The notes below the pieces were generated by a model, which was not told the origin of the DNA, did not search any database, and saw only the letters and a program-made list of their open reading frames with translations. A program made the translations under genes and the position numbers. From Pseudonocardiaceae bacterium (lineage in GTDB: Bacteria > Actinomycetota > Actinomycetes > Mycobacteriales > Pseudonocardiaceae), in NCBI GenBank assembly GCA_009377865.1, contig WHTH01000026.1, positions 1 to 51,844 on the forward strand: a DNA stretch of 51,844 nt, given 5' to 3'. Of the stretch, positions 1-12,462 are shown piece by piece (the first letter of the stretch is position 1; every line of letters starts with the position of its first letter).

Positions 1-1275
<1,275 letters not shown>

Positions 1276-1295
<20 letters not shown>

Positions 1296-1367
1296 ACCAT
1301 CGTGGTCGCAGTACGTGAACCATCGTAGTTGCAGTACGTGAACCATCGTAGTTGCAGTACGTGAAAC
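1276..1367 (+). repeat. Four tandem copies of a 23-bp repeat
   Basis: The unit is ATCGTGGTCGCAGTACGTG followed by AACC. Copies run 1276-1298, 1299-1321, 1322-1344 and 1345-1367. The first two copies are identical. The last two read TAGTT where the first two read TGGTC, and the fourth ends AAC instead of ACC. The array starts inside the preceding gene, contains its stop codon, and ends just before the ribosome-binding site of the next gene. All copies share the core GCAGTACGTGAA. The function is unknown; multiple operators or a dispersed minisatellite are both possible. Confidence 0.9.
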
Positions 1368-1378
1368 GAGGAGGATCG

Positions 1379-2410
1379 GTGGGTGAGGCCACACCGGCTG
1401 AGGTCCGGTTGGGTGATGTCCGGCTACGCAACCGGCTGGTCACGTCGTCGAGCCTGCTCGGCTACGGCGTGGCCGATCGTGGCCTGGTTCCTTACGGGAT
1501 GAGCCCGATCTCCCGGTTCGTGCCGCTGCACCGGTTCGGCGCGGTGACCACCCGCACCCTGACCGTCCAGCCGCGAGACGGGCATTTCACCAACCGAACC
1601 GACTGGCCGCTGCGAGGCTTGCCGGACCTGCTGCGCCGTTACGGCACGGTGCTGCGCGGTACTGATGGCGGCTGGATCAACGCCTTCGGCTGGTGCAACG
1701 TGGGCATTGAGGCCTACTTGCGTGACTACTACCCGCGCACCCGGGACCAGAACACGATCATCTCCATCGGTGGCTTCTCGGCGCAGGAGTTCGTGACGCT
1801 GGTCGACGCGGTCAACGCGACAGTGCCCGCAGGCGAGATCGCCGCCGTGGAGTTCAACGTGTCCTGCCCCAATGTCGAGCATGACTTCGAATCGATTCTC
1901 GACGGTGTGCTCCGTGACGCGGTCGGCCGCAGCCGTCACCCGGTGATCCTCAAGCTCGCCCCGGACCGCGACTACGTCAGCCACGCCCGCCGGGCCGCCG
2001 CCGCCGGCGTCGCGGCCCTCACGGCGATCAACACCGTCCGGGCGCTGCGGCTGGACCCGGCTACCGGGCAACCGTGGCTGGACAACCGCTACGGCGGGTT
2101 GTCCGGCCGGGCGGTGAAACCGATCGGGCTGCGGGTCGTGTCCGAGCTGCGCGAGTCCGGAGTCACGCTGCCGATCATCGCCACCGGCGGGATCCGGAGC
2201 TACGACGACTGCCGCGAGTACTTCTGGGCGGGCGCCGACGCGGTGAGCCTGGGCAGCGCGACGTGGTTGGCCTCCTACCCGGGCTACGCGTTGTCACCGC
2301 TGCGTGGGTTGCAGATCCGGGCATTGCTGCGACGGATCGAGCGTTACACGCCGCCGGCCGCAAGGTTCGGGGAGGTCCGTGCACAACCCGTCGCCGACTA
2401 CCGTTCGTAG
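1379..2410 (+). CDS. Dihydroorotate dehydrogenase-family FMN protein
   Basis: The 343-residue product has the TIM-barrel pattern of the dihydroorotate dehydrogenase family: ISIGGFSAQEFVTLV, then EFNVSCPNV (with the cysteine that acts as base in class 1 enzymes), VILKLAPD, GGLSGRAVKPIGLRVV, and the FMN-phosphate segment IATGGIRSYDD ... GADAVSLGSATWL. The GTG at 1379 was chosen because GAGGAGG lies 5-6 bases upstream; an earlier TTG at 1352 sits inside the tandem repeat and has no such site. It stands apart from any pyr operon, so it may be a paralogue acting on another pyrimidine or dihydro substrate rather than the pyrimidine-pathway PyrD. The family call is firm, the substrate is not. Confidence 0.8.
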   Translation: MGEATPAEVRLGDVRLRNRLVTSSSLLGYGVADRGLVPYGMSPISRFVPLHRFGAVTTRTLTVQPRDGHFTNRTDWPLRGLPDLLRRYGTVLRGTDGGWINAFGWCNVGIEAYLRDYYPRTRDQNTIISIGGFSAQEFVTLVDAVNATVPAGEIAAVEFNVSCPNVEHDFESILDGVLRDAVGRSRHPVILKLAPDRDYVSHARRAAAAGVAALTAINTVRALRLDPATGQPWLDNRYGGLSGRAVKPIGLRVVSELRESGVTLPIIATGGIRSYDDCREYFWAGADAVSLGSATWLASYPGYALSPLRGLQIRALLRRIERYTPPAARFGEVRAQPVADYRS

Positions 2411-2444
2411 GCATCACACCTACTCCCACCATGATGGAGACCTG

Positions 2445-2743
2445 ATGCGTGCCGAACCCGAGCTGCCCAGGCGCACGCTGTTGTGCGGACTGGGCGCCGC
2501 GCTGCTCGTGCCCACCGCGCTGTCCGCCTGCGCCACGGAGCCTGCACCGGAAGGTGGCTCCACCGGCGGAGGTGACCCCCACCAGGGCACCACGGTCGGC
2601 GCACCGCAGGGCGGCACGATCACCTGCCCCAACCACGGCAGCCAATTCGCTGCGGCCACCGGCGAAGTGACCAATGGCCCCGCGGCCCGGCCGCTGCCGC
2701 CATTGGGGTCACCGTGCAGGGCGACCAGGTGCTGATCGCCTAG
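2445..2743 (+). pseudogene. Decayed Rieske [2Fe-2S] lipoprotein
   Basis: The start at 2445 gives a twin-arginine/lipoprotein leader (RRTLLCGLGAALL ... ALSAC), followed by a short linker and the second half of a Rieske domain (GGTITCPNHGSQFAAATGEV, then NGPAARPLPP). In intact relatives a further ~40 residues and a CTHQGCTV-type first cluster motif come before this point. Here only DPHQGTTV remains, so the first cysteine ligand is gone. In addition, the frame shifts near 2700: the expected end IGVTVQGDQVLIA, with its TAG at 2741-2743, is in another frame, and the original frame stops at 2735. Internal loss plus frameshift make a functional product unlikely unless the sequence is wrong here. Confidence 0.75.
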
Positions 2744-2815
2744 GCGATCCTCGGTGCGCTGGGCTGGCACTGGCCCCTCGTGTAGTGACCGTGGTGGCGA
2801 CGACCGTCGCCCGCA

Positions 2816-2821
2816 TAGGCT
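2816..2821 (+). promoter_or_regulatory. Candidate -10 box of uvrC, leaderless start
   Basis: TAGGCT fits the actinobacterial TANNNT consensus and ends 9 bases before the uvrC ATG at 2831, so transcription would start at or very near the start codon. No purine-rich ribosome-binding site lies just upstream of that ATG, which agrees with a leaderless mRNA. No clear -35 box was found. Confidence 0.4.
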
Positions 2822-2830
2822 GGAAACATC

Positions 2831-4843
2831 ATGGCCGACCCGTCGACGTACCGCCCGGCGTCCGGCAGTGTCCCGGACGCCCCCGGCGTGTACCGGTTCC
2901 GTGACGCGCACCGCCGAGTGATCTACGTGGGCAAGGCGAAGAGCCTGCGCAGCAGGCTCAACTCCTACTTCGCCGACCTCTCCGGGCTGCACCCTCGGAC
3001 CCGTCAGATGGTCACCACCGCTGCCGGCGTGGAGTGGACCGTCGTGGCCACCGAGGTCGAGGCGCTGCAACTCGAGTACAACTGGATCAAGGAGTTCGAC
3101 CCGCGGTTCAACGTCCGCTACCGCGACGACAAGAGCTATCCGGTGCTGGCCGTCACGCTGAACGAGCAGTACCCGCGACTGCACGTCTACCGGGGACCCC
3201 GTCGCAAGGGGGTGCGCTACTTCGGCCCGTACTCGCACGCCTGGGCGATCCGGGAGACGGTCGACCTGCTGACCCGCGTGTTTCCCGCCCGGGTCTGCTC
3301 GAACGGGGTGTTCAAGCGCCACGGTCAGATCGGCAGGCCATGCCTGCTCGGCTACATCGACAAGTGTTCCGCGCCGTGCGTGGGCAACGTCACCGCCGAA
3401 GAGCACCGTGAGATCGTCGACGGCTTCTGCGATTTCCTGTCCGGCCGCACCGACGTGATGATGCGCCGTCTCGAGCGGGAGATGCAGACCGCTTCCGAGG
3501 AACTCGACTTCGAGCGGGCCGCGCGGCTGCGTGACGACCTGGGCGCGTTGCGCCGCGCGATGGAGAAGCAGGCAGTGGTGCTCGGTGACGGCACCGACGC
3601 CGACGTCATCGCCTTCGCCCAGGACGAGCTCGAGGCTGCGGTGCAGGTCTTCCACGTTCGCGGCGGCCGGGTCCGGGGGCAGCGGGGCTGGGTGATCGAG
3701 AAGGTGGAGGAGACCGCGACGGCGGGGCTGGTGGCCCAGTTCGTGACGCAGTTCTACGGCGAGCAGGCGGAGTTGTCCGCGCTGTCCGGACGGTACGACG
3801 ACGCCACCCAACCGGTGCCCCGTGAGGTGCTGGTGCCCGAGCTGCCCACCGACGCGGACGTGCTGGGCGACTGGCTGTCGGGGCTGCGAGGTTCCCGGGT
3901 GCGGCTACGGGTGGCGCAGCGGGGGGACAAGCGGGCGCTGGCCGACACCGTCGCGCGCAACGCCGCGGAGGCGTTCACCCAGCACAAGCTGCGCCGGGCC
4001 GGGGACCTCACGGCCCGCTCGGCGGCACTGCAGGAGATCCAGGAGCACCTCGACCTGCAGACCGCTCCGCTGCGTATCGAGTGCATCGACGTCAGCCACG
4101 TGCAGGGCAGTGACGTGGTGGCCTCGCTGGTGGTCTTCGAGGACGGGTTGGCACGCAAGTCAGAGTATCGGCGCTTCGCCATCAGGGATGCCGCCGGCGA
4201 GGGCCGCTCCGACGACGTGGCGAGCATCGCCGAGGTCGTGCGCCGTCGCTTCGCCCGGTATCTGAGCGAGACCTGCTCGCAGGGTCGAGCCGACAGCACC
4301 GAGACCGCCGGCGACGAGGCGGGCGGCAACCCCGGCATCGACCCCGAGACCGGCAAGCCGCGCCGCTTCGCCTACGCCCCGAACCTGCTGGTCGTCGACG
4401 GTGGCGCCCCGCAGGTAGCCGCGGCCGCCGACGGGCTGGCCGTGCTCGGCGTCAGTGACGTGCCCGTCGTCGGGCTCGCCAAGCGGCTGGAGGAGGTGTG
4501 GTTGCCGGGACAGGCCGACCCGGTGATCCTCCCCCGCACCAGCGAGGCGCTCTACCTGCTGCAGCGGGTCCGCGACGAAGCACACCGCTTCGCCGTCAGC
4601 TACCACCGGCAGCAGCGGTCGAAGCGGATGACCAGCTCGGCGCTCGACGACGTCGCCGGACTGGGGGGCACGCGGCGCACCGCACTGCTCAAGCATTTCG
4701 GGTCGCTGCGCCGGCTGCGACAGGCCAGCGTGGCGGAGATCACCGCGGTCCCGGGTGTGGGCCGGCGCACCGCCGAGGCGGTGGCAGCGGCGCTGCGTCC
4801 GAATGGGAGCCCGAACGGGAGCCAGGAGGGGGAGGGATCGTGA
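2831..4843 (+). CDS. uvrC: Excinuclease ABC subunit C
   Basis: The 670-residue protein is the nuclease that makes both incisions in UvrABC nucleotide excision repair. The N-terminal GIY-YIG domain is visible (GVYRF at residues 19-23, [12 protein letters not shown] at 31-42). A coiled UVR motif for UvrB binding lies at about 209-248 ([10 protein letters not shown] ... [13 protein letters not shown]). The RNase H-like second nuclease domain follows ([31 protein letters not shown]), and a helix-hairpin-helix pair ends the protein ([22 protein letters not shown]). All domains are present and the length is normal. It heads the conserved uvrC-rapZ-yvcK-whiA group; its TGA overlaps the GTG of rapZ. 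Confidence 0.97.
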   Translation: MADPSTYRPASGSVPDAPGVYRFRDAHRRVIYVGKAKSLRSRLNSYFADLSGLHPRTRQMVTTAAGVEWTVVATEVEALQLEYNWIKEFDPRFNVRYRDDKSYPVLAVTLNEQYPRLHVYRGPRRKGVRYFGPYSHAWAIRETVDLLTRVFPARVCSNGVFKRHGQIGRPCLLGYIDKCSAPCVGNVTAEEHREIVDGFCDFLSGRTDVMMRRLEREMQTASEELDFERAARLRDDLGALRRAMEKQAVVLGDGTDADVIAFAQDELEAAVQVFHVRGGRVRGQRGWVIEKVEETATAGLVAQFVTQFYGEQAELSALSGRYDDATQPVPREVLVPELPTDADVLGDWLSGLRGSRVRLRVAQRGDKRALADTVARNAAEAFTQHKLRRAGDLTARSAALQEIQEHLDLQTAPLRIECIDVSHVQGSDVVASLVVFEDGLARKSEYRRFAIRDAAGEGRSDDVASIAEVVRRRFARYLSETCSQGRADSTETAGDEAGGNPGIDPETGKPRRFAYAPNLLVVDGGAPQVAAAADGLAVLGVSDVPVVGLAKRLEEVWLPGQADPVILPRTSEALYLLQRVRDEAHRFAVSYHRQQRSKRMTSSALDDVAGLGGTRRTALLKHFGSLRRLRQASVAEITAVPGVGRRTAEAVAAALRPNGSPNGSQEGEGS

Positions 4844-5739
4844 CGCAGGACGGCGGCGGCGAGCGCGACGCGGGCGGGGGTATCGAGGTGGCCGTGGTGT
4901 CCGGGCTGTCCGGCGCCGGGCGCAGCACCGCGGCCAAGGTGCTGGAAGACCTTGGGTGGTTCGTGGTGGACAACCTGCCGCCCGAGCTGATCTCCACCAT
5001 GGTCGAGCTGGGGTCGCGGTCGCAGGGTGTGGTGACCCGGGTCGCGGTGGTGATGGACGTGCGCAGCCGGGCGTTCACCGATGATCTGGCCGCCGTGATC
5101 AAGGATCTCGACGCCCGGGGCTACCGGCCCAAGGTGCTGTTCCTGGAGGCCACCGACGCCGAGCTGATCCGGCGATTCGAGCAGGTCCGGCGTAGCCACC
5201 CGCTGCAAGGTGACGGGAGGCTTGCCGACGGTATCGCCGCCGAGCGGGCGTTGCTCGCCCCGCTGCGTGACGAGGCCGACCTGACGCTCGACACCACGGG
5301 TCTGTCGGTGCACCAGCTCCGCGCGAAGATCGAGAGCGCATTCGGCACCGAGGCCGCGGCCCGCACCAGGATCACCGTGCTGTCGTTCGGCTACAAGTAC
5401 GGTCTGCCGATGGATGCCGACCTGGTGGTCGACGTGCGATTCCTGCCCAACCCGTTCTGGATCCCGGAACTACGCGACCTCGCGGGCACGGATGCCGACG
5501 TGCGCAACTATGTGCTGTCCCAGGAAGGCGCCGAGGAGTTCCTCGAGCGATACCACGAGCTGCTGCGCCTCATCGGCGGCGGGTACCGCCGCGAGGGCAA
5601 GCGCTACCTCACGCTGGCCGTGGGCTGTACCGGCGGCAAGCACCGCAGCGTGGCGATCTCCGAGGCGCTGGCAGCCCGGCTGAGCGAGGAGGACGGCACC
5701 ACCGTGAGGGTCGTGCACCGCGATGTGGGGCGCGAGTGA
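4840..5739 (+). CDS. rapZ: RapZ/YvcJ-family nucleotide-binding protein
   Basis: The 299-residue P-loop protein belongs to the family that includes E. coli RapZ (RNase adapter controlling glmS mRNA) and the GTP-binding YvcJ of Bacillus. The Walker A stretch is GLSGAGRS at residues 22-29, with arginine in the usual lysine place, a form I recall as common in actinobacterial members. The C-terminal domain carries [17 protein letters not shown], the conserved ligand-binding signature of the family. The GTG at 4840 overlaps the uvrC stop and its own TGA overlaps yvcK. An exact role in actinobacteria is not established, so only the family is asserted. Confidence 0.93.
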   Translation: MTQDGGGERDAGGGIEVAVVSGLSGAGRSTAAKVLEDLGWFVVDNLPPELISTMVELGSRSQGVVTRVAVVMDVRSRAFTDDLAAVIKDLDARGYRPKVLFLEATDAELIRRFEQVRRSHPLQGDGRLADGIAAERALLAPLRDEADLTLDTTGLSVHQLRAKIESAFGTEAAARTRITVLSFGYKYGLPMDADLVVDVRFLPNPFWIPELRDLAGTDADVRNYVLSQEGAEEFLERYHELLRLIGGGYRREGKRYLTLAVGCTGGKHRSVAISEALAARLSEEDGTTVRVVHRDVGRE

Positions 5740-6803
5740 GCGCGATGTCGGACCGGGGCGGTCTCACGGCGGTCGCGCTGGGCGGTGGCCACGGCCTCTA
5801 CGCGACGCTGACGGCACTGCGCCTGCTCACCGACGACGTGACCGCCGTTGTGACCGTCGCAGACGACGGCGGTTCCTCGGGGCGGCTGCGCCGCGAGCTC
5901 GGCGTGCTGCCGCCGGGCGATCTCCGGATGGCACTGGCCGCGCTGGCCGCAGCCGACGACGGCGGGGTGCGCTGGCGCGAGGTGTTCCAGCACCGGTTCC
6001 AGGGCAACGGTGCGCTGGCCGGTCATGCCGTCGGCAACCTCGTGCTGGCCGGGTTGCTCGAAGTACTGCGAGATCCGGTGCCGGTGCTCGACGAGGCCTG
6101 CCGGTTGCTGGGGGTGCGCGGGCGGGTGCTGCCGATGGCGGCCGAGGCGCTCGATATCGAGGCGGAGGTCTCCGGACTGGACAATGACGCGCACTCGCTG
6201 CACCGGATCCGGGGCCAGGTCGCCGTCGCCAGCACACCTGGGCGGGTACACCGGGTGCGGCTGCTGCCCGAGCGGCCCCGCCCCTGCCATGAGGCGGTGG
6301 CGGCCGTCCGGGGGGCCGACCTCGTCGTGCTGGGACCGGGATCGTGGTTCACCAGTGTGATCCCGCACCTGCTGGTGCCGGAGCTGGCTAGCGCGCTGGT
6401 CGGCACCGCGGCCCGCACCGTCGTCGTGCTCAACCTGGCGCCGCAACCTGGGGAGACCGCGGACTTCTCCCCGCAGCAGCACCTGCACGTGCTGGCCGGG
6501 CATGCACCGGACGGCTTCACCGTGGACGCGGTGCTCGCTGACATCGATGCGGTGACCGCACCGCAGGGACTGCATCGCAGCGCAGCAGAACTCGGCGGGC
6601 GCGCGTACCTTGACCGGGTCGCATCGGGACCGGCGTCGGATCACCATGATCCGGGGGCGCTGGCCGCGGCGCTGCGCCGGATCATGGACCCGGCACCCGA
6701 TGACCCGGCACCCGACCCGCCGAGGCGCGCCGACGCTGGGGAACGTGGGCCCGGCGCTGCACCCGCGCCGCGTGTGGGAGAGGAGGAGCACCGGTGGCCA
6801 TGA
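5736..6803 (+). CDS. yvcK: YvcK/CofD-like UDP-sugar-binding protein
   Basis: The 355-residue product shows [16 protein letters not shown] near the N-terminus and [18 protein letters not shown] at about residues 42-59, both typical of YvcK (gluconeogenesis factor) proteins, which bind UDP-GlcNAc and adjust central carbon flux and cell-wall precursor supply. [12 protein letters not shown] and [17 protein letters not shown] are further family blocks. The start GTG overlaps rapZ and the end overlaps whiA by ten bases. The last ~35 residues are proline/alanine-rich and probably disordered. Confidence 0.93.
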   Translation: MSAMSDRGGLTAVALGGGHGLYATLTALRLLTDDVTAVVTVADDGGSSGRLRRELGVLPPGDLRMALAALAAADDGGVRWREVFQHRFQGNGALAGHAVGNLVLAGLLEVLRDPVPVLDEACRLLGVRGRVLPMAAEALDIEAEVSGLDNDAHSLHRIRGQVAVASTPGRVHRVRLLPERPRPCHEAVAAVRGADLVVLGPGSWFTSVIPHLLVPELASALVGTAARTVVVLNLAPQPGETADFSPQQHLHVLAGHAPDGFTVDAVLADIDAVTAPQGLHRSAAELGGRAYLDRVASGPASDHHDPGALAAALRRIMDPAPDDPAPDPPRRADAGERGPGAAPAPRVGEEEHRWP

Positions 6804-7774
6804 CCGCCTCGGTCAAGGACGAACTGAGTCGCCTCCTGGTGACCAAGACCTGCTGCCGACGCGCCGAGATCTCCGCGCTGCTCCGGTTCGCCGGCGGGCT
6901 GCACATCATCGCGGGCCGGGTGATCGTCGAGGCTGAGCTGGACACCGGCTCGGCCGCTCGCCGGCTTCGCAAGGAGATCCACGAACTCTACGGGCACACC
7001 TCCGATGTTCATCTGATCACTGCCGGGGGGTTGCGCAAAGGAAGCCGCTACGTGGTGCGGGTGGTGCGCGACGGTGAGGCCCTCGCCCGCCAGACCGGCT
7101 TGCTGGACCTACGGGGACGGCCGGTGCGGGGCCTGCCACCGCAGGTCGTCTCGGGCGGTCCGTGCGACGCCGAGGCCGCATGGCGCGGTGCTTTCCTGGC
7201 GCACGGCTCGCTCACCGAGCCCGGGCGTTCCGCCGCGATGGAGGTCACCTGCCCCGGTCCGGAGGCCGCGCTCGCGCTGGTGGGCGCGGCGCGGCGGCTC
7301 GGGATCCAGGCCAAGGCGCGCGAGGTGCGCGGCGCCGACCGGGTCGTGGTCCGAGACGGTGACGCCATCGGGGCGTTGCTGACCCGGCTCGGCGCACACG
7401 ATTCGGTGATGGCCTGGGAGGAGCGGCGGATGCGCCGCGAGGTCCGGGCGACCGCCAACCGGCTGGCCAACTTCGACGACGCGAACCTGCGCCGCTCGGC
7501 CCGTGCCGCGGTGGCCTCCGCCGCGCGGGTGCAGCGCGCCATGGAGCTGCTGGGCGACGACATCCCGGAGCACCTGCTCGTCGCCGGGCGGCTGCGGCTG
7601 GAGAACCGGCAGGTGTCGCTGGAGGAGCTGGGCCAGCTCGCCGACCCGCAGCTGACCAAGGACGCGGTCGCGGGCCGGATCCGGCGGCTGCTCGCGATGG
7701 CCGACAAGCGTGCCAAGGACCTCGGGTTGCCCGACACCGACTCCGCGGTCACCGCCGATATGCTCGAGCACTAG
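6794..7774 (+). CDS. whiA: Sporulation/cell-division regulator WhiA
   Basis: This is a 326-residue DNA-binding protein. The N-terminal degenerate homing-endonuclease-like domain begins [20 protein letters not shown], the hallmark of WhiA, and the C-terminal helix-turn-helix region is around [19 protein letters not shown]. In Streptomyces WhiA works with WhiB to switch on division genes. The GTG at 6794 was chosen because AGGAGG at 6781-6786 is 7 bases away; the ATG at 6800 is the other option. It is the last gene of the uvrC group, and 112 bases separate it from gap. Confidence 0.95.
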   Translation: MAMTASVKDELSRLLVTKTCCRRAEISALLRFAGGLHIIAGRVIVEAELDTGSAARRLRKEIHELYGHTSDVHLITAGGLRKGSRYVVRVVRDGEALARQTGLLDLRGRPVRGLPPQVVSGGPCDAEAAWRGAFLAHGSLTEPGRSAAMEVTCPGPEAALALVGAARRLGIQAKAREVRGADRVVVRDGDAIGALLTRLGAHDSVMAWEERRMRREVRATANRLANFDDANLRRSARAAVASAARVQRAMELLGDDIPEHLLVAGRLRLENRQVSLEELGQLADPQLTKDAVAGRIRRLLAMADKRAKDLGLPDTDSAVTADMLEH

Positions 7775-7784
7775 CGTCGGCGCG

Positions 7785-8891
<1,107 letters not shown>

Positions 8892-8901
8892 GGTCGAGGT
8901 C

Positions 8902-10110
<1,209 letters not shown>

Positions 10111-10896
10111 ATGGCACGCCGGCCGCTGATCGCGGGCAACTGGAAGATGAACCTCAACCACCTCGAGGCCATCGCCCTGGTGCAGAAGCTCGCCTTCGCG
10201 TTGCCCGCGAAGTATTTCGACGCGGTCGAGGTTGCCGTGCTGCCACCGTTCACCGACCTGCGCAGCGTGCAGACCCTCGTGGCCGGCGACAAGCTGCTGG
10301 TGCGCTACGGCGCGCAGGACCTGTCCGCCCAGGACTCCGGTGCCTACACCGGCGACGTCTCCGGGACGATGCTGGCCAGCCTCGGCGCCAGCTATGTCGT
10401 GGTCGGCCACTCCGAGCGGCGCGAGCACCACGGTGAGGATGACGCCGCGGTGGCGAGCAAGGTGCGCGCGGCGTTGCGTCACGATCTGGTGCCGATCCTG
10501 TGTGTGGGGGAGGGGCTCGAGATCCGCGAGAGTGGTGGGCACATCGAGCACTGCAACGCTCAGCTGCTCGCCGCGCTGGAAGGCCTGCCCGCTGTGCAGG
10601 CAGCTACCCTGGTGTTGGCCTACGAGCCGATCTGGGCGATCGGCACCGGTCGGGTCGCCACACCCGCCGACGCGCAGGAGGTGTGCGGCGCGTTGCGGGC
10701 GGCGCTGGCCGGCCACTACGGCGACGAGACGGCTGAGGCGGTCCGGGTGCTCTACGGCGGTTCGGTCAAGTCCAACAACATCTTGGATCTGGTGGCCCAG
10801 CCCGATGTCGACGGTGCGCTGGTCGGCGGTGCCAGCCTCGAGGCCGACGAGTTCGCCAAGCTGTGTGCGCTCGCAGCCGGGGGGCCGCTGCCCTGA
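10111..10896 (+). CDS. tpiA: Triosephosphate isomerase
   Basis: The 261-residue enzyme interconverts dihydroxyacetone phosphate and glyceraldehyde 3-phosphate. Catalytic residues are visible: Asn10 and Lys12 in AGNWKMN, the histidine in VVGHSERRE (about residue 100) and the glutamate in [11 protein letters not shown] (about residue 172). The phosphate-gripping [10 protein letters not shown] follows. It is the third gene of the gap-pgk-tpiA operon with zero spacing from pgk. Confidence 0.97.
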   Translation: MARRPLIAGNWKMNLNHLEAIALVQKLAFALPAKYFDAVEVAVLPPFTDLRSVQTLVAGDKLLVRYGAQDLSAQDSGAYTGDVSGTMLASLGASYVVVGHSERREHHGEDDAAVASKVRAALRHDLVPILCVGEGLEIRESGGHIEHCNAQLLAALEGLPAVQAATLVLAYEPIWAIGTGRVATPADAQEVCGALRAALAGHYGDETAEAVRVLYGGSVKSNNILDLVAQPDVDGALVGGASLEADEFAKLCALAAGGPLP

Positions 10897-10920
10897 CCGG
10901 CCCTCAGCAGCGGGTAGCCT
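10893..10920 (+). promoter_or_regulatory. Candidate secG promoter
   Basis: TAGCCT at 10915-10920 fits a -10 box and CTGACC at 10893-10898 a weak -35 with a 16-base spacer. It lies at the end of and just after tpiA. It would give secG a separate transcript with a ~25-base leader. Pattern match only. Confidence 0.3.
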
Positions 10921-10950
10921 CTGGCATCTGACGTCGATGACGAGGGTGTG

Positions 10951-11184
10951 ATGAGACTCTTCCTGCAGATCGTGCTGCTGACCACCAGCGCGGTGCTGAT
11001 CCTGCTGATCCTGCTGCATCGGGGCCGGGGTGGCGGGCTGTCCTCGTTGTTCGGCGGTGGTATGCAGTCGAGCCTGGCCGGATCGAGCGTCGCGGAGAAG
11101 AACCTCGATCGCATCACGCTGTTCGTCGGATCCGTCTGGGTGATCTCCATCGTGGGGATCGGGCTTCTGATCAAAATCGGCTGA
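10951..11184 (+). CDS. secG: Preprotein translocase subunit SecG
   Basis: The 77-residue protein has two membrane helices (FLQIVLLTTSAVLILLILL and ITLFVGSVWVISIVGIGLL) separated by the conserved cytoplasmic loop with GLSSLFGGG and EKNLDR, which identifies SecG of the SecYEG channel. The ATG at 10951 has GAGGG a few bases upstream; a GTG directly before it is in frame. The position after tpiA matches the actinobacterial gap-pgk-tpi-secG order. Confidence 0.95.
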   Translation: MRLFLQIVLLTTSAVLILLILLHRGRGGGLSSLFGGGMQSSLAGSSVAEKNLDRITLFVGSVWVISIVGIGLLIKIG

Positions 11185-11227
11185 GCGCCCGGAGCACTGG
11201 GCAGCCTGCGCAAGGGTGTGAGGATCC

Positions 11228-11572
11228 ATGGCGAGTGGAAACGCGATCCGCGGCACGCGGGTCGGAGCAGGTCCGATCGGTGAGTCCGAGCGGGGGGAGT
11301 CCGCCCCGCGCCGCAGAGTGTCCTACTGGTGTGCTCGCGGGCACGAGTCGAACGTGTCGTTCGCCGTGGACGCCGCCGAGCCCGAGACGTGGGACTGCCC
11401 GCGCTGCGGCTTCCCGGCCGGCAAGGACTCGCAGCAGCCACCGGACGCGCCGCGTAACGAGCCGTACAAGACGCACCTCGCCTACGTGAAGGAACGTCGA
11501 TCCGAGGCCGACGGCGAGGCGATCCTCGCCGAGGCACTGGCCAGGCTCGAGTCCCACCGCACCACCCCGTGA
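11228..11572 (+). CDS. rbpA: RNA polymerase-binding protein RbpA
   Basis: The 114-residue actinobacterial factor binds RNA polymerase and the principal sigma factor and helps open promoter complexes. The core zinc domain is visible as YWCARGHESNVSF followed by WDCPRCGFPAG, and the sigma-interacting C-terminal helix region follows (YKTHLAYVKERRSEADGEAI). An N-terminal tail of ~30 residues with RGTRVGAGP matches the family. It ends just before a strong hairpin. Confidence 0.96.
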   Translation: MASGNAIRGTRVGAGPIGESERGESAPRRRVSYWCARGHESNVSFAVDAAEPETWDCPRCGFPAGKDSQQPPDAPRNEPYKTHLAYVKERRSEADGEAILAEALARLESHRTTP

Positions 11573-11587
11573 GCGTTGTCAAGGCGT

Positions 11588-11646
11588 GAGGTCGTGAAGG
11601 GCACCTTCACGGCGTCGGGCGCCGTGAAGGTGCCCTTCACGACCTC
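11588..11646. terminator. 27-bp perfect hairpin between convergent rbpA and pgl
   Basis: The arms at 11588-11614 and 11620-11646 are exact reverse complements over 27 bases with a 5-base loop. Each arm also contains its own inverted repeat (GTGAAGG ... CCTTCAC), so the site can fold as one long stem or as a cruciform of smaller stems. It lies between two convergent genes and suits a bidirectional, U-tract-free actinobacterial terminator. It could also be a member of a dispersed palindromic repeat family. Confidence 0.75.
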
Positions 11647-11682
11647 TACCTGATTCACCGGCGGTACGAGTGACAGCCGGGG

Positions 11683-12462
11683 TCAGACCCGCGGCGGGGT
11701 GAACTCCTTGGGTAGCTTCGCTGCAGCCGCTCGGTCGAGCAGCCACAACGTGCGACGGCGGCCGGTGACACCGGCGGCGGGCAGCTGTACCTCGCCAGTA
11801 CCGGCGAGCGCCATCGACACCGCAGCGGCCTTGGCGGCGCCGGCGGCGACCACCCACACTTCGGAGGCGGCCCGGATCGCGGGCAGGGTCAGTGACACCC
11901 GTCGCGGTGGCGGCTTCGGGCAGCCGCGGACCCCGACCACCGTGCGCTCGGTCTCGTAGACCGCTGGTGAGCCGGGGAAGATCGACGCGACGTGGCCCTC
12001 CTCGCCGACGCCGAGCAGGCAGATGTCGAACGAGGGGACATCCCAATGGTCCTCCGGCCGGGCGTGGCGGGCGAGCAGCTTCGCGTAGTCGCGTGCCGCG
12101 ACGTCGGGATCGTCGCCCAGCGGTCCGTCCGAGGCGGCCATAGGATGCACCCGGTCCGGATCGGCCGGGACACGATCGAGCAGCGCCTCTCGCGCCTGGG
12201 TCTCATTGCGGTCCGGGTGCCCGGCCGGCAGGAACCGCTCATCGCCCCAGTACAGGTCGACCCGTGACCAGTCGATCGCGCCGGCCGCCGGAGCCGCTGC
12301 CAGCTGCCGCAGCACCGCGATCCCGACGCCGCCGCCGGTCAGTACGACCGAGGCCCGTCCGCGAGCGGCCTGGGTATCCACGACTCGGGTCACCAGGCGT
12401 GCCGCCACGGCCGCGGCCAGCAGATCAGCTGTGGTGTGGACGACCACCCCGGGCGGCGTCAT
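11683..12462 (-). CDS. pgl: 6-phosphogluconolactonase
   Basis: The 259-residue enzyme hydrolyses 6-phosphogluconolactone in the oxidative pentose phosphate pathway. The motifs VVLTGGGVGIAVLRQL, DLYWGDERFLPAGHPDRN and LLGVGEEGHVASIFPG are those of the bacterial Pgl (DevB) family. The ATG at 12462 overlaps the opcA stop (ATGA), which fixes the start. It is the last gene of the tkt-tal-pgi-zwf-opcA-pgl operon and runs toward the hairpin that ends rbpA. Confidence 0.95.
   Translation of the reverse strand: MTPPGVVVHTTADLLAAAVAARLVTRVVDTQAARGRASVVLTGGGVGIAVLRQLAAAPAAGAIDWSRVDLYWGDERFLPAGHPDRNETQAREALLDRVPADPDRVHPMAASDGPLGDDPDVAARDYAKLLARHARPEDHWDVPSFDICLLGVGEEGHVASIFPGSPAVYETERTVVGVRGCPKPPPRRVSLTLPAIRAASEVWVVAAGAAKAAAVSMALAGTGEVQLPAAGVTGRRRTLWLLDRAAAAKLPKEFTPPRV

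Noticed and set aside
4900-4930. Defective Walker A motif in RapZ (Arg for Lys)
   Set aside because: I recall the same GLSGAGR form in other actinobacterial members, so it is probably normal for the group.
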